From Lunularia cruciata (Eukaryota > Streptophyta > Marchantiopsida > Lunulariales > Lunulariaceae), in contig OX419757.1 in NCBI GenBank assembly GCA_948567375.1, positions 11,980,974-12,044,973 of the forward strand: a stretch of DNA of 64,000 nucleotides. The letters run 5' to 3'. The first letter of the stretch is position 1, and each line of letters starts with the position of its first letter. A program made the translations under genes and the position numbers. The notes below the pieces were generated by a model. It saw only the letters and a list, made by a program, of their open reading frames with translations. It had not been told where the DNA came from and ran no database searches. Below, in pieces: positions 39,001-50,795 of the stretch.

Positions 39001-40894
39001 TTGCTTGATGAGGCTCTTGGTCCTCCACAAATTGGTCTTGTGCAATCGGCTTGATCCACACCGCAAATACAAACTTATCTTCCTCCAAAGCTTGCTCTAT
39101 GGCTGATTTATTAACAAATTTCCCTTCTAGGGACTCATCTCCCTTTCAAGCTTGCACCATGGTTGCCTTCTTGGCAAACTTCCCATCTTGGGGCTCCACT
39201 TCCTTTAAGGTTTGCTCTATGGCTACCTTCTCAACAAAATTCCTATCTTGGGATTGATTATTCTTAGGTGTCTTACTCAGAGGTGCCAGACAACCTAATT
39301 GGAAATTCCTACCTTGGTGTTGTACCTAAATTTGGCATCGAGTCCAATTGAATTGAACCTTATGACGTTCAAGCCAAGGTAGACCTAGAATGATATCATA
39401 GTGTAGAGGTGCCACTACAAACCTCATACACTCCAAATACTCCTTCCCAATCTTGAAGGTAACAGGATGCGAGGTGCAGAATGAAAAACCCTTTCTACTA
39501 TCTACCATCATCAAACTACTTCCAATCACTAGCTTGATAGGAATACCCAATTCCTTTGCTACTTGCATAGACATGCAATTCTCTGAACTTCCAGAATCAA
39601 CCAAAATCCTACAACTCCAATTAGATATCATACCTTGCAAGTGAAGTAAACTTGCATAGGTCGAGCGTTCAATCCTATTGGAACTAATCAAGCTCCTAGT
39701 AGGCAGCTTGAAATCTCCTATTGGGATTCCTTGTTTCCTTGATCATTTTGCTCCACAACCTCCACTTGTGCAACTTGTCGAGGTCATCCATTCTTGAGTG
39801 GACATTTAGCAATGCGATGCCCCAACTGGCGACAATAAAAACAACCACCATTTTGTCGTAGTTTCTCCCTATTTGCCATGCCAAGCGGTCTTTGTTGAAT
39901 TGCATCAATCTCCATTGGTGCTGGCTCCTCCACTTGTGTGTAGTGTATTGGTAGGCTTTGTGGAGGTCAAGGTCGAGACCAAGTTGTTGCCACCAAGGAA
40001 TCAAAACATTTGGCCAACCGCATGGCTTCCTCCAAGTGTTGTGGCTCTTGCATGGTTACCTCTAATTTGGTTCTCGCCTTCAAGCCCCTCACAAATCAAT
40101 CCAGAGATTCACCTTCCAATATATCTGGAATTTGCATGATGGTGTTTTGGAGCTACGTGATGTAACTTCTTACAGAGCCAATCTACTTCAACTCTGCCAA
40201 CTTATCTCATGCAGCTTGTGTGGCATTTATAGCTTGGAACCGACTAATTATTGCGCTCTTGAATTTTACCCATGTCAAGATTGGTGCAACCATTTGTCGT
40301 TTGGCTTGCTCTACTTGGAATCTCCACCATAGCTTTGCTACTCCATCCAATTGGCTAAAAGCCAAGAGAATCTATTTTTGCTTGTCTTGTAGATTGGTAG
40401 CTTCAAAATAACATTCACAATCAAACACAAAATTCTCCACTGCACCTGGGAGATTCTTGCCCTCAAATACCTTGGGTTTAGGGAATTTGATCCAATCTTC
40501 TCCTTCTCGAATTGGTACTCTCTCCACCTGTTCTTGTCATCAAAGATCTTGTTCATCCAACAATCGAGTAAGGTGCTCAATTTGTTATTGCATAGCAAGG
40601 ATAACATCAGGTATTGCTGCCATGGTTGCTCCTCTATCACACCACTCCCAATCTATCTAATTTATTAACACATAGAAATAGCACCTCCACCATTCTCCAT
40701 AAGTTACAACCGGAAGCACCAAGGGTTCCTCAGATATGGTGATCATATGCAAAAAATTGTGTCCAAAGTGCAAGGTGATAAATTGTGTGAAATGATGCTT
40801 TGGTAGTATTTGGACGCAAAAATCCCAGTGGTTTGGTGGATGTGGATTTGGTGGTCCATAAATTCCATCCATCCCATTCCTACTCTGATACCAA

Positions 40895-41290
40895 TGTAAA
40901 AGACCAAATCCAAGGAGAGAAATAGGAGAATGGAAACTCACATTGGGACACTCCGAATGCCTAGCATGAGCCTTGGCTTTGGTATTTATAGGTAGCATAC
41001 AAGGCCCTTGAGAAGCTTCTCAAGAAGCTTCCTCAAGCTGCTTTCTTAGAGTGCAAGCCAAGTTAACTAGGAAGCTTCTGAAGAAGCTTCCTTCTAGAAG
41101 TGGCCTACTTGGCGTGCAAGCTAAGCTAGTTGGAAGCTTCTAGAAGTTACTTACTTGAGGTGTAAGCTAAGCTAGCCGGGAAACTTCCCAAGAAGCTTCC
41201 TAGATACTTTTGGAATATTCTAGGCTAATTTGTCTTATGTGCTACTTCGTAAGCCCGACTAACTTTGTCGCTAAATTCCATATTGTTAAA
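40895..41290 (-). repeat. 5' LTR of A4 (right in window)
   Basis: Same length (396 bp) as the partner. It is preceded on the left by the inverted primer binding site (TCTGATACCA). Confidence 0.95.
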
Positions 41291-42122
41291 TACTAGCACC
41301 TAACACACGACTAACAAACGTAGGAATGTCTCTTCTTGCTATTGCTATAGCCACTTGAAACAACTCAATAAAACCACTAGAAGGATCATTTGCATGGAAG
41401 CAATCTCTAAGGTGATCATAAACCATCTCTAACAAGCCTCTTGATGAAAAGCAAGGAGCAGTGCACAATGTGCAAATAGTGACATATCAAGACATAAAGG
41501 CTACTCAGGCTGATAATCTAAGACCTCTAGTGGTAGTCTCTCTATTTTTATAAGATGTAGTGAGCATAAGGAAGAGATAGTCTCATCAATAGGACTAGCC
41601 ATAGACAAAGGATGTAGCGCTTGTGCTACTCTACTAAACTCTCCTGCCTGATCCAATGTCCTACACCATCGTAATCAAGTGGACTCTATGGTATCATGTG
41701 GTGATGCTTGTCTCCTAAATCGTATAGCCCTAACAGACTCCTCTTGAAGGGCCGCTCAATCCTCTGCTCGGAATCAAAAAAATCTAGCAGCCTACTTCTT
41801 TATGCCCCGCACGTCCCCCTCTAGCATAACAAAGACACCATCGAGGGAGTAAGAGGAATAGGAACCATGCTAACTTGTCCAAGGAATCACGTGCCAAATG
41901 ATCAAGTAGTAGGCAAAAAGCCTATCTAGCCTCATCATGGAGTGTGCAGGGTAGCTTATGGAATAGCTATGGACATGGAAATCTAGTCTCAAATAACCCC
42001 AAAATACAACACACCTAAGTAGCTAACTACTCCCACGACTCAATTGGTATTCCTAGAACAATCAACAAAGGGATAAAAGAAACGTGTGTAATCTAGAGTG
42101 CCACTGCTATCGATGTGATTGC

Positions 42123-42278
42123 TCATCTCACATGTGCATCCCAAGTGGTCCAATCACAGTCCTTGTGCATCCTTCCCACATGGGTCTTTACTCCTTGCAA
42201 GGTAAAGCGTCGATGACACACTAGGCATGGTGTATCCCGAGCCGCTCTAGGCGACCCCACTTGGGAAGGTGTAGCCAT
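42123..42278 (-). pseudogene. LINE copy 1 N-terminal C2H2 zinc-finger region
   Basis: Minus-strand reading from the ATG at 42,278 gives MATPSQV, then a finger C-x2-C-x11-H-x4-H (CLVCHRRF...KTHVGRMH). A single N-terminal C2H2 finger is typical of R2-type LINEs, where it helps bind target DNA. The frame then closes soon after, near 42,123. The same ATG and a degraded finger are seen in copy 2 at 52,350. About 466 bp of 5' untranslated sequence lies upstream. Confidence 0.7.
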
Positions 42279-42744
42279 GGCTAGCACAAGAATAGCAATA
42301 GTAACACATGATGCTCCTCTCCATATCTCCCCATATCTGCAAAACCACAACCCCTCATATCCCAACTTCACATAAGAATATACAATCTCTCCAAACCCTA
42401 AAAACTATAAACTCTCATAACTTTCAATTTCCATCTCCAAAATTTTCAAACTAGATTCCTATGGAACTTAATCATGAAAACCAAAGATTGGAAATTAAAA
42501 TTCCTGACCCATCACTCTCAATGTGTAATGATCACTCTAAACCCGAAAAAAGCTAAAAATCCTCATAATTTTCTACTCAACTCTTCATAGTCTTCAATCT
42601 AGGTACAAATGGAACCAAAATTGAAAAAAGAAGAAGAGAAGTGACTATTCACTCGAGTGTTAAATGCTAGAGAGCACTCAGAAATTATAGATATGTATTC
42701 TCATGTCTCTGCCTCTCCTCTCATGTCTCCACACTCTCCCACAC

Positions 42745-44387
42745 GCTAACCACAAGTTAATTAGTTAGTCAATATTTAAATTCCTTTGATATATGTGTTA
42801 ATGTATGAAAAAAGTATGAAAAATATGTAAGTGGTTGTTCAAAGACATATTTTTATGACATCAGATTCAACACCTATATCACTAATCATATATTAGACAA
42901 ATCATATTTCACTAATTCAGGCAAATTCTTAGATTTTACCTATTTTAGGATATTTTAGTTTCATATTAGATGTCTTAATAAAAATTTATGCAATATTTAC
43001 TTTTAAATTTTTCATGCAATAGTGAGTTTGATTTCTTTTGAAATATTTATATTTTATTATTATATGTTAATTTTTAACATCTTAATTCAAATTTATCAGC
43101 AATTTGGTAGATAATAAAATCTTAGTTGAAAATAAAATTTATAAATTTCACATTTTCACACTTAGAAGACTTAAATTCTCCATTCCATTTTACCACAAAC
43201 TCTTGACTTATATATCTTCACTAAAGTCCTTTTCTTTCGCAATTCACTAGATCAAAGAAAAGCGTGAATTTCCACAACGTAATCAATCATCTTACAATTA
43301 AAAACACATTACTGTAGAAGTTATATATCTTTGATTGATGAGAAACTTATATCTCCATGCTATTCGTGACTAACATGAGATGGATGTAAATTAGAAATTG
43401 CACCAAGAAAAGTATAGGGAAAAGTAAAAGTAACGAAATATAGAAAGATCAATTTGGTTGCCTCTTTCTATAGACTATATGTATTATAGAAGTTTGGTTT
43501 TGATCAAATATAAACCAAACCTCTGATATTGTAACTGAAGAAATTTTCAAGTGTAAATAGAAAAATCCAATATTTAACTTGTATATAAGTATGAATATTA
43601 ATCTTAATATCCTTTTCATATTTTAAAAATTTACGTGTAATAAAAGAGTAATGTAATGTAATTATATTTTAAATATTTATTTTCATGATAAGTATATATA
43701 TTTGTTCGATTCTCTCCTCCTGTTTGTATTTATTGGTTTTATAAAATACAACTATTTTATAAAACTCAAATCTCATATCGAGAGAATGAAATAGATTGAC
43801 GCTAAGCTCATTAGGTTAGCAGTAAGCTTCTACAATCTCTAGTGAAAGAGGATAGTGGCGTCACCGTGTCAAAACATGGATGACCGCAAATCCTTCCCTA
43901 CACCTAATGATGTAATCCCTTTCTTAACAGATGTTTGATACATTACTGGTACGTCGAAGTGAAGATAGAAGATTCGTGTTAATTCTTCCAAACCAAGATG
44001 GTTATGGCCGAAGTATTTGCTCAAGAACGCAACTACGGAATGGAGGAGTAATCCCGGATCGTCCCCGTTTAGGTTCCGTTTTGGACTGTACGTAACACGC
44101 CTTGACGCAAGTAATCAGTCAGTTACCACTTACCGGACGACGTTGACCTGGGTTTGATGGGCTTCAAAATGCCGTCGTGACGGCCAGAAAGGTAACCGGT
44201 AAGTTGGAGATGTATCCGGCGCCGGGAAGTGAAAGGCCGGGATTTCAGAGACGCAGTTCTTTCTCCCTGTCTGGTAACAGGTAAAGCTTGTTTGGAATGA
44301 ATGTCCCGGAGGAGGCTTTTCGAATTGAAGTTCTGAGACAGAACTTGGGGCATCGCTAGGGCTTGGTGTGTGGAGGGGTCTATTGAA
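42745..44387. other. AT-rich spacer and SUMO upstream region
   Basis: Very AT-rich up to about 43,800, then less so toward the SUMO promoter. No coding region is recognised. The last 500 bp have balanced base composition and probably hold the SUMO promoter. Minus-strand frames at 44,123-44,410 lack recognisable motifs. Confidence 0.55.
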
Positions 44388-44395
44388 TATATAAG
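44388..44395 (+). promoter_or_regulatory. TATA box of the SUMO gene
   Basis: TATATAAG, about 160 bp before the ATG at 44,550. This would place transcription start near 44,420 and give a 5' leader of about 130 bases. Confidence 0.6.
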
Positions 44396-44549
44396 CGCGG
44401 TGACGGGCAAAACACCTGCGGCTGTGTCAGTATTCGTGTGGAGGTCTTTGTTCGGTCAATTGTGGTCTCCTTGAGAGCTTTGCTCGACTTGCTCGTGGAG
44501 TCGGCTCGTGAAGTCGATTTGATTTGAGGGGCTTCATTCTGCTTGAAAT

Positions 44550-46422
44550 ATGGCTGGTGTCGAGGACAGCAATACTGCGGGCTCCGCTTTGCATAACGAG
44601 GAGGAGAAGAAACCTCTCGACCATGGTGCGCACATCAATTTGAAGGTGAAAGGACAGGTGGGTACACGTTTTCGTTTAAATCCTTGCCTTCGATCCTTTC
44701 GGAGTTTGTTGGATGTTCTTGGTTTTCATCTATGAACGTCCGGAATCTTGAGGTCGTGGACACTAAAATGGTGTGAAGTTATTTAGTTCGTTTCGTCTTC
44801 CCCTTTTTTCAATTTATCTTGGTCTTTTCTCTGTACCGCAGCAAGTATCTTTCTCAATACCTTCTTTGACAACAATAGTCATTTTGATCTGTGGAAGTAG
44901 CATGCCGCTGTGCATCCGGCTACTGTCTGCTGGAACTTTTAGACCTTAAGAAAGAAACTCGAGCCAGGCACTCCTAAAAGTAGAAGATAAGTCTCAGGAC
45001 CTACCACTCCATGTTGGAAATAATGGCTCCATTGCCAAGGAGAAGATGCCCTCATCGGTTGTCGGGGATGGCTCTATGAATATAGATACGATTAATCACC
45101 TCAGTGTTTAGCTGACAAGTGCACCGAGCTCAGTTTGAATGTGAACCAATCCCTTAGCTCAAGAAAGTCTTTTGAGTAACTACCGACTACCGCAGGTGTT
45201 CGTTCAAGAGAACACTGACGGTCAAGACTTATTTGGTAGCTCTTTCTCGAGAGCTGGGATGGAGATTAAGATACATGGTAAATCATCGACTCACGGTTGA
45301 CGCAAGCTCCTCCGGAGATTGGATTTCTCGATCACCTGCGGTTTCGCACTGTATGACATCGTGCCATAACAAGCAAAAGTTATCCACAGGAGTTTTATCG
45401 TGCAGCAGTTTCTCTACTTGGTTTTGTTTCGAGGGAGAAGCAAATATTGGCAAGGACTTCGCGGTGTTGTTTCACACAGGTGTGGATGTTGATCGGATGC
45501 GTTGCGGCCTGTGCTTCTTACAGGATGGCGGTGAAGTATTTTTCAGGATCAAAAGCTCTGCGACTCTTCGTAAGCTCATGAATGCCTACTGCGAGCGTCA
45601 GTCGGTTGACTCCAGCTCCATTGCCTTCCTCTTCGATGGCAGGCGCCTTCGTGCGGACCAGACCCCTGCGGAGGTAAGCTCCCTAATATTTCTTCTTCGG
45701 TCTTCCGTTAGGATCTAACTGACGCTATGTGCTTTACGGTAAGAAAGTTAGCAGTTTACTTTATGCATAACTTTACATTTATGCTTGTCTAGGCTCTTCT
45801 CCGATGAGCTCACCGGGGACTGAGCTCGAGGATGGACGCATGTGTCTTAGGGACTCATGTGGATTCTCAGGGACCCTGACCCCCGAAGACTGTTGACGTC
45901 ATACTTTTACCCACGTCAAACGTGTTTTCTAAGGTTGTGGAGTAATACGAGGATTGAATTTCTGTATCAGATTAGTGATAAGTAGTATTCAAAGTGGTAT
46001 CTTCACTGTGCAAGACAAGTATTCGTCTGAGGCAAAGCCTGCAATTGTGTTCAAAGCTTGAAAGTTGGAATTCCGATTGGCGGAAAGATGGAGTTCGAAT
46101 GAACTCTAGATACACAATATATTATCCCGTGTGTTAGTACCGGGTGCATTCTCACTGAAGATTGTTATGGGATTATTTCAGTGCAATCACTCGGGCTAGC
46201 TGTTCTTCTCCTCGGCTATTGGATGTACCGTACGAACATTCTGTCTTGTGTGTTACAGAAAGGACATATTTGTTATACGGTACGTCGCGCCTGTGACCAT
46301 CATGAGGCCCCATCTCTGGACGCTTTACTGAAAACTTGGCTTCTCTTGTGCAGCTGGACATGGAGGATGGAGACGAAATTGACGCCATGCTCCACCAGAC
46401 GGGAGGTGCATCAGCACCCTGA
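44550..46422 (+). CDS. SUMO: SUMO (small ubiquitin-like modifier) precursor, three exons
   Basis: Encodes a small protein attached to lysines of target proteins through the SUMO E1 (SAE1/2) and E2 (SCE1) enzymes, mainly in the nucleus. Exons: 44,550-44,657 (36 codons), 45,524-45,673 (50 codons), 46,354-46,422 (22 codons and TGA). Introns of 866 and 680 bp are GT-AG and phase 0, at GQ|D and AE|L. The 108-residue product has an acidic flexible N-terminus (EEEKKP), then the ubiquitin-like fold starting [57 protein letters not shown]. Glycines 103-104 end the mature form; the tail ASAP would be removed by a SUMO protease. Length and sequence match plant SUMO1/2 closely. The start has A at -3 and G at +4. 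All exons are open, and the gene looks functional. It lies between two LINE copies in the same orientation. Confidence 0.97.
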
Positions 46423-47600
46423 GGGCTGAGAGTTTCTCGCCCTTTTTGCTTCTCGAAACGTGTTAATTTTGTACATTATGCACCTCCATGCAACTTTTGA
46501 TCAACGCTGGAAGAGCAGGATATGTGTTTTATGTGCTCAAGCAGAGTAGGCTTTGACGGATACTTTAGCTCTGGTTAAAACTATATAAGCAAAGCATTTC
46601 AACTTTGCTCAGGGCCCTGCCAGGATATGTAGCCACTTCTGTAGCGAGGATAATTTTAGAGGGTTAATGGTATCATCAGCAATGTCACTGTTCTTTACCC
46701 AGTTTTGGGTTTCTGTTACCTGGCCGATGTAAGCTTGGTCAGGCTCGGTCGGGGCTTTACGTATGTGATTCTCCTACTTTATGAAAATTTATTGTGTCCT
46801 TCACTGCTGTGTACTTCAATCTTCCTTTGGTTTCCACTTCCTCCCTGCCATTGCCGCAAACAGCTTCAACTCAACCACTTTCATGGCCATGAGTTACTCT
46901 GTGGAAGTGAGCCATTTATTTGGACACGGAGTCGAAGAATCCGCTGGTTTTCCTTGTGCATCAAACATCTCGCACATGCCGCTGTGGTATAATGGATGCA
47001 CAGTACTTCTTTCACAACCGAAGTAAAGCGATGCAGGTTACACGACCAAACAACATGAGATGTGATGATGGTGCTTCGAACAAATGATTCAATGTTTAAT
47101 CAACTTTTGCACATCCGCTGGACTTTACGCATCTCTTGCTAGGAATCTGTTATTGCTGCACCTGCCCATTTGGTCAAGCCGTAAAACTTCAGCCCAGAAT
47201 CTCTTTCTTGCATTTAGATATTTCAACACGATTAGGGCTCCAGGCGGGAGGATATAATTCTGCAAAAAGTGTGGTATTTCAAAACCACTCGAAGTTCTTC
47301 CCAGTGTCGAAGGAAGTATCACCTGAGAAAACCAGAACAATGGGTTCAAGTGGAGCATTAGTAATCATGGAGTGCCCACAAAATCCTGGAGTTGTAGCAA
47401 TCCGACCACACATGCCGGAAGCAGGCCCTCCAAGGGGTCTGGAAAGGGACGCGATTAGTTATATTCGAGTTCTGTGACTGAAGCCCAACGTTCAGTCATA
47501 CGGAATCCGCTTGCCTCCGGTAGTTTGTTCTGTATCTTGCCCCCGGTAGTTTGTTTTTTATCTTACGCGATTCACATGGCTCTTTCGAGTTCCGGTGGCA
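46423..47600. other. SUMO 3' region and spacer
   Basis: Immediately after the stop codon is a T-rich stretch that should be the 3' untranslated region; no canonical AATAAA is obvious. An open frame of 113 codons at 47,136-47,477 (+) has no recognisable domain and may be chance. Base composition is still balanced compared with the AT-rich flanks. Confidence 0.5.
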
Positions 47601-48265
47601 CACTAAAAGACAAAGTATAACAGTGATAATATGGACGGAGCGATAATTTGGACGGAGCGATAAAGCATTTTGACGGAGCTCAAGTGCACATCAGGTCTGC
47701 CTGACGTTCAAACCCTCAGATAATATGGACGGAGCGATAATTTGGACGGAGCTCAAAAGCATTTTGACGGAGCTCAAGTGCACATCAGGTCTGCCCGACG
47801 TTCAAACCCTCAGCCGGAGTTTATATGTCGGGCAGCTCTAGCTCCGTTTGAGTCCCTCAAACAGGAGATTTTTTGTGTTAATTGGTTGGGTGATACAACG
47901 GGCAATAGAATTTTTAAACCTCCCATTCTATGATAGTTTCAGTTTTCCCAAGAGCGAGCATATAGTCTTTCCAAGCAAACACATCAGGGTTTTGATTTTT
48001 GACCGGCGACCCACTAAAAAACAAAGTACAGAAGTGATAATTTTGACGGAGCTCAAGTGCACATCAGGTCTGCCTGACGTTCAAACCCTCAGCCGGAGCT
48101 TATACGTCGGGCAGCTCAAACAGGAGATTTTCTATGTTAATGGGTTGGGTGATAAAACAGGCAATAGAACTTTCAAACGTCCCATTCTATGACAGGTTCA
48201 GTTTTCCCAAGAGCGAGCATATCGTCTTTCCAAGCAAACACATTAGGGTTCTGATTTTTGACCTT
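47600..48265. repeat. Compound direct repeat with GACGGAGC units
   Basis: Two long blocks, from about 47,600 and from about 48,005, share ACTAAAA-ACAAAGTA, TTTTGACGGAGCTCAAGTG, CACATCAGGTCTGCC, GACGTTCAAACCCTCAG, then CAAACAGGAGATTTT, GGCAATAGAA and CCAAGAGCGAGCATAT. The first block also has an extra internal copy of the GACGGAGC...CCCTCAG part (about 47,630-47,719 and 47,720-47,812). No coding frame or transposase is visible. It may be a non-autonomous element or a local tandem duplication. Confidence 0.75.
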
Positions 48266-49019
48266 CGAGATTGATCAGATATGTAATATGTCATGACTTT
48301 TTCATCTCTGGACATGTTGTGCTATTCTATAGCTTGAATCGAAGGTTATACAATGCTTGTCATGTGTGATTTAAAACTGAAGACAATAGATTAATATTGC
48401 AGTGACATTAGTGAAATGAAATTTCTCGGTCAAACTAAACTTTTCCATGTATATTTTCGAATTTTGTGCAGAAGAATGGAAGAGATTGTATGGAATGAGA
48501 ATGTTCCCATCAACAATGTGGCTAGCTCCATGGGATTTTTTGTTTTGGATTCCATTAACCAGAAAAACATGAAATCACAAAAATTGATCTTGAATATGTG
48601 AAAGAGGACTGAAAGCTGAATCCAATGAGCCCTTTTTTGTTCAAAATGAGTGTGAGAGGCAAAAGATATGGACATTTGCAAGTCCCAAACTCCTTATTTG
48701 TCATACCTTGATGGGAGAACTAGTTACCTGTTAGCACCAGTTAATAATCCAAAGTGACCTGTCATTGCAGGTATATTTATATGTGTAACGTACATCCAAG
48801 TTAACTGCCGGACCTTTGCACTCTCATGGACACCTAAAGATACTCTTTCCGTCAATGCTTAGAAGGCTAACGTATGTCAAAACTGCCGGACATCATTGAG
48901 CCATGTGAAGTAGCCTTCTGTCTGCCACGCTACTTAGGTTGGCATCAATGGTTCAGAACGTCAAGGACTGCTCCTTCAAAGTACATGAACTCAAACTATC
49001 AAAGTACAAGGGGGATTGC
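48266..49019. other. Gene-free spacer
   Basis: No gene, RNA or repeat supported. Short open frames near 48,416-48,681 on both strands have no motifs. Confidence 0.5.
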
Positions 49020-49517
49020 GCAGAAAAAGTGAAGGATGGGAAGACCTCATCAAGCCGTACAAGGGAGAGATGACAAAGGTAAAATTGGCTAAGCCCCAAT
49101 AGAGTCTATATGATAAATCTGCCCTACCGCACCTAAGAAATCTGAGCTATGCAATTCAAACAATCCACAAACAACTAGAATATCCAAAGAAACATCACCT
49201 AATGTGATTACTCTCCTATGCATTGTACCAACCATTGCACTATGTAAATCAATGGACACATTACTGTCTAAAATATGCTACAAAGTATGAGAGTGAGAGT
49301 GGTACCCTGGTGCCTAACATGATAAGCTCTTGTGGACTTCCTAAGAAATGTGTCAAATGCCATGTCCATCCATGTCTATCGCTTCATATAACTCCAAGGC
49401 CAGAGGAACAAAGAGGTGACTTCATTGCATACCCCTATACTTGGGGACCTTATTATCTACTATTGCACTCACCGCCCATCTAGAGGGATGGGTAATCACT
49501 CCCTCTGAAACTATATC

Positions 49518-50102
49518 CTACATAAGGTCCGTAATCACGATATCCGCTATTGTCACCTGATCATCTCGGACCAAGTATAAGTCTGCCTTGACGCATTTTG
49601 TTTGCAAAGCATAAAAATGCTCCCTCCAAGCCAAGTATTCACTCTCTTGTGCCATAACAAACACTATGTCCCTAATAGCATCATGGGTAGCTATCCTCTG
49701 TCCTCCAAAAGGACACCTTGTCATATGGATTGCTGCTGCATCTAGTGTAGAACCACACTTACAAGTGAGTAATGAAGACGTAGATGGGTGGACCAAACCA
49801 AGGCAAAACCTCATTGTTATAGAGAAAGTAGTTGGTGTGAGTCGGAATGCCCTAATGCATGGTTGAGCTAGGATCCAAGAGAGTAATGAAGACGTAGATG
49901 GGTGGACCAAACCTAGGCAAAACCTCATTGCTATAGAGAAAGTAGTTGGTGTGAATTGGAATGCCCTAATGCATGGTCGAGGTAGGATCCAAGAGCATGC
50001 ACCCTTGCTGGAGCAAGAGCAAAGACATGTTCTAATAGCTTGAGGAATAGACGAGTCAACTAAGAGAGAATGTGGCGTATGCTCGCATTGTCGCTCCATC
50101 AA
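49518..50102 (-). pseudogene. LINE copy 2: zinc knuckle and restriction-like endonuclease region
   Basis: The longest open stretch of copy 2 (194 codons). Its C-terminal part has C-x-C-x9-H-x3-C (CKCGSTLDAAAIHMTRC), then RIATHDAIRDI, and ADLYLVRDD followed by an acidic IADIVITD. This fits the knuckle plus PD-D/E-x-K-like endonuclease of R2/CRE/NeSL elements; the usual PD pair reads AD here. The N-terminal part is a tandem duplication of 38 codons (49,771-49,998). In copy 1 the equivalent region (28,247-28,456) has one unit. Confidence 0.7.
49771..49998. repeat. 114-bp in-frame tandem duplication in LINE copy 2
   Basis: Units 49,771-49,884 and 49,885-49,998, each starting AATGAAGACGTAGATGGG. 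The period of 114 bp is 38 codons. Copy 1 has a single unit, so it arose after the copies separated. The units already differ at several bases. Confidence 0.9.
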
Positions 50103-50795
50103 GGAAGACTGTAAACCTCTAGTCCAATCTGATGATAGTGAAAATCTTCTCGTGCTTGAGAGGATAGACTATCTCTTGTCTACCGCAATAACATTTGAAA
50201 AAAAGATCCTCCTTCCACTTTTGTCACATAAGTCTCCAAAACCGGCCTATCAACAACCACAAAATAAGAAGAAGTAGGAGTGCCAAGAGAGCCCACCTAC
50301 CCAAAAATGCTATACGCACTATCTCCTCCATAGATAGCAAGCCAACATGTCTATGCAAGATCAGTAGAGCCATCTGTCTATATGCCAAATCCCTTGTCAC
50401 ACACTCAAATGTCCATGGTCTAATAATATCACCAAACACTCTCATAATCCTCTTATCAAAGGCTCTCATACGTGATAGGAAGGACAAGGATGAGGGAATT
50501 ATATAGAGGAGGTAGGATGGTTGAAGAGCAATACTAGAGGAGAGTATACCAAATGCCACTTGCAGATCTCCTAGTAATGGAAGGTCATCCACCTAGAGAA
50601 CATCCTCTGCAAGGGCAACATCTAAGAAGCGTGTGACAAAATCCTCGGATCCTACTGGCACTCAAAGAACATGTAGTCCATATGTAGATGTGATGCACCC
50701 CTCTAGAAGCTCAAGGTGAGGAGGGATAACTAAAGGGGACCATGCCCTACACTTTGACACCTTGACTCTCAAGCCTACTAGATGTAGCTTGGTAG

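Larger units (their letters stand above)
35696..41290 (-). mobile_element. Ty3/gypsy chromovirus, family A, copy A4 (minus strand)
   Basis: A complete-outline element, LTRs 35,696-36,091 and 40,895-41,290, in reverse orientation. Flanks are GACTA (35,691-35,695) and TACTA (41,291-41,295); the empty site GTCTACTAGCACC in LINE copy 2 (about 51,366-51,378) shows the target was TACTA. Parts, from right to left: gag about 40,640-39,720 with CFYC knuckle; protease about 39,620-39,330; 20-codon repeats about 39,260-39,060; RT about 38,980-38,390; RNase H about 38,050-37,630; integrase about 37,420-36,740; chromodomain about 36,310-36,130. By eye 15 substitutions separate the LTRs over 396 bp (3.8 percent), 14 of them transitions. 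It has several breaks but is one of the better kept copies. Confidence 0.96.
27642..42744 (-). mobile_element. LINE copy 1, R2-like, split by three LTR insertions
   Basis: Minus-strand non-LTR retrotransposon in four pieces: 41,291-42,744 (5' region), 35,634-35,695, 34,089-35,286 and 27,642-28,530 (3' end). Joined by position these parallel copy 2 (49,020-52,824) from end to end at roughly 90 percent identity. Parts: start codon at 42,278 with C2H2 finger downstream; RT motif VDVENAFN near 35,140; QGDP-like region near 34,940; VDDT with the DD codons at 34,845-34,850; CKC...C knuckle and endonuclease region at 27,900-28,460. Many stops and frame changes are present, so it is dead. The flanks at both ends differ from those of copy 2, so the two are independent insertions with the same termini, not a segmental duplication. 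Confidence 0.85.

Noticed and set aside
44123-44410. Minus-strand open frame upstream of SUMO, as a possible divergent gene
   Set aside because: It overlaps the presumed SUMO promoter and TATA box and shows no recognisable motif; a chance frame in balanced-composition DNA is more likely.
45233-45718. A 161-codon open frame covering the end of SUMO intron 1 and exon 2
   Set aside because: Its second half is exon 2 and its first half has no SUMO-like or other recognisable sequence; a clean AG acceptor at 45,523 and donor at 45,674 explain it as an intron that happens to be open.
47136-47477. A 113-codon open frame downstream of SUMO
   Set aside because: No domain, no clear promoter or splice context; kept only as a note in the 3' region entry.
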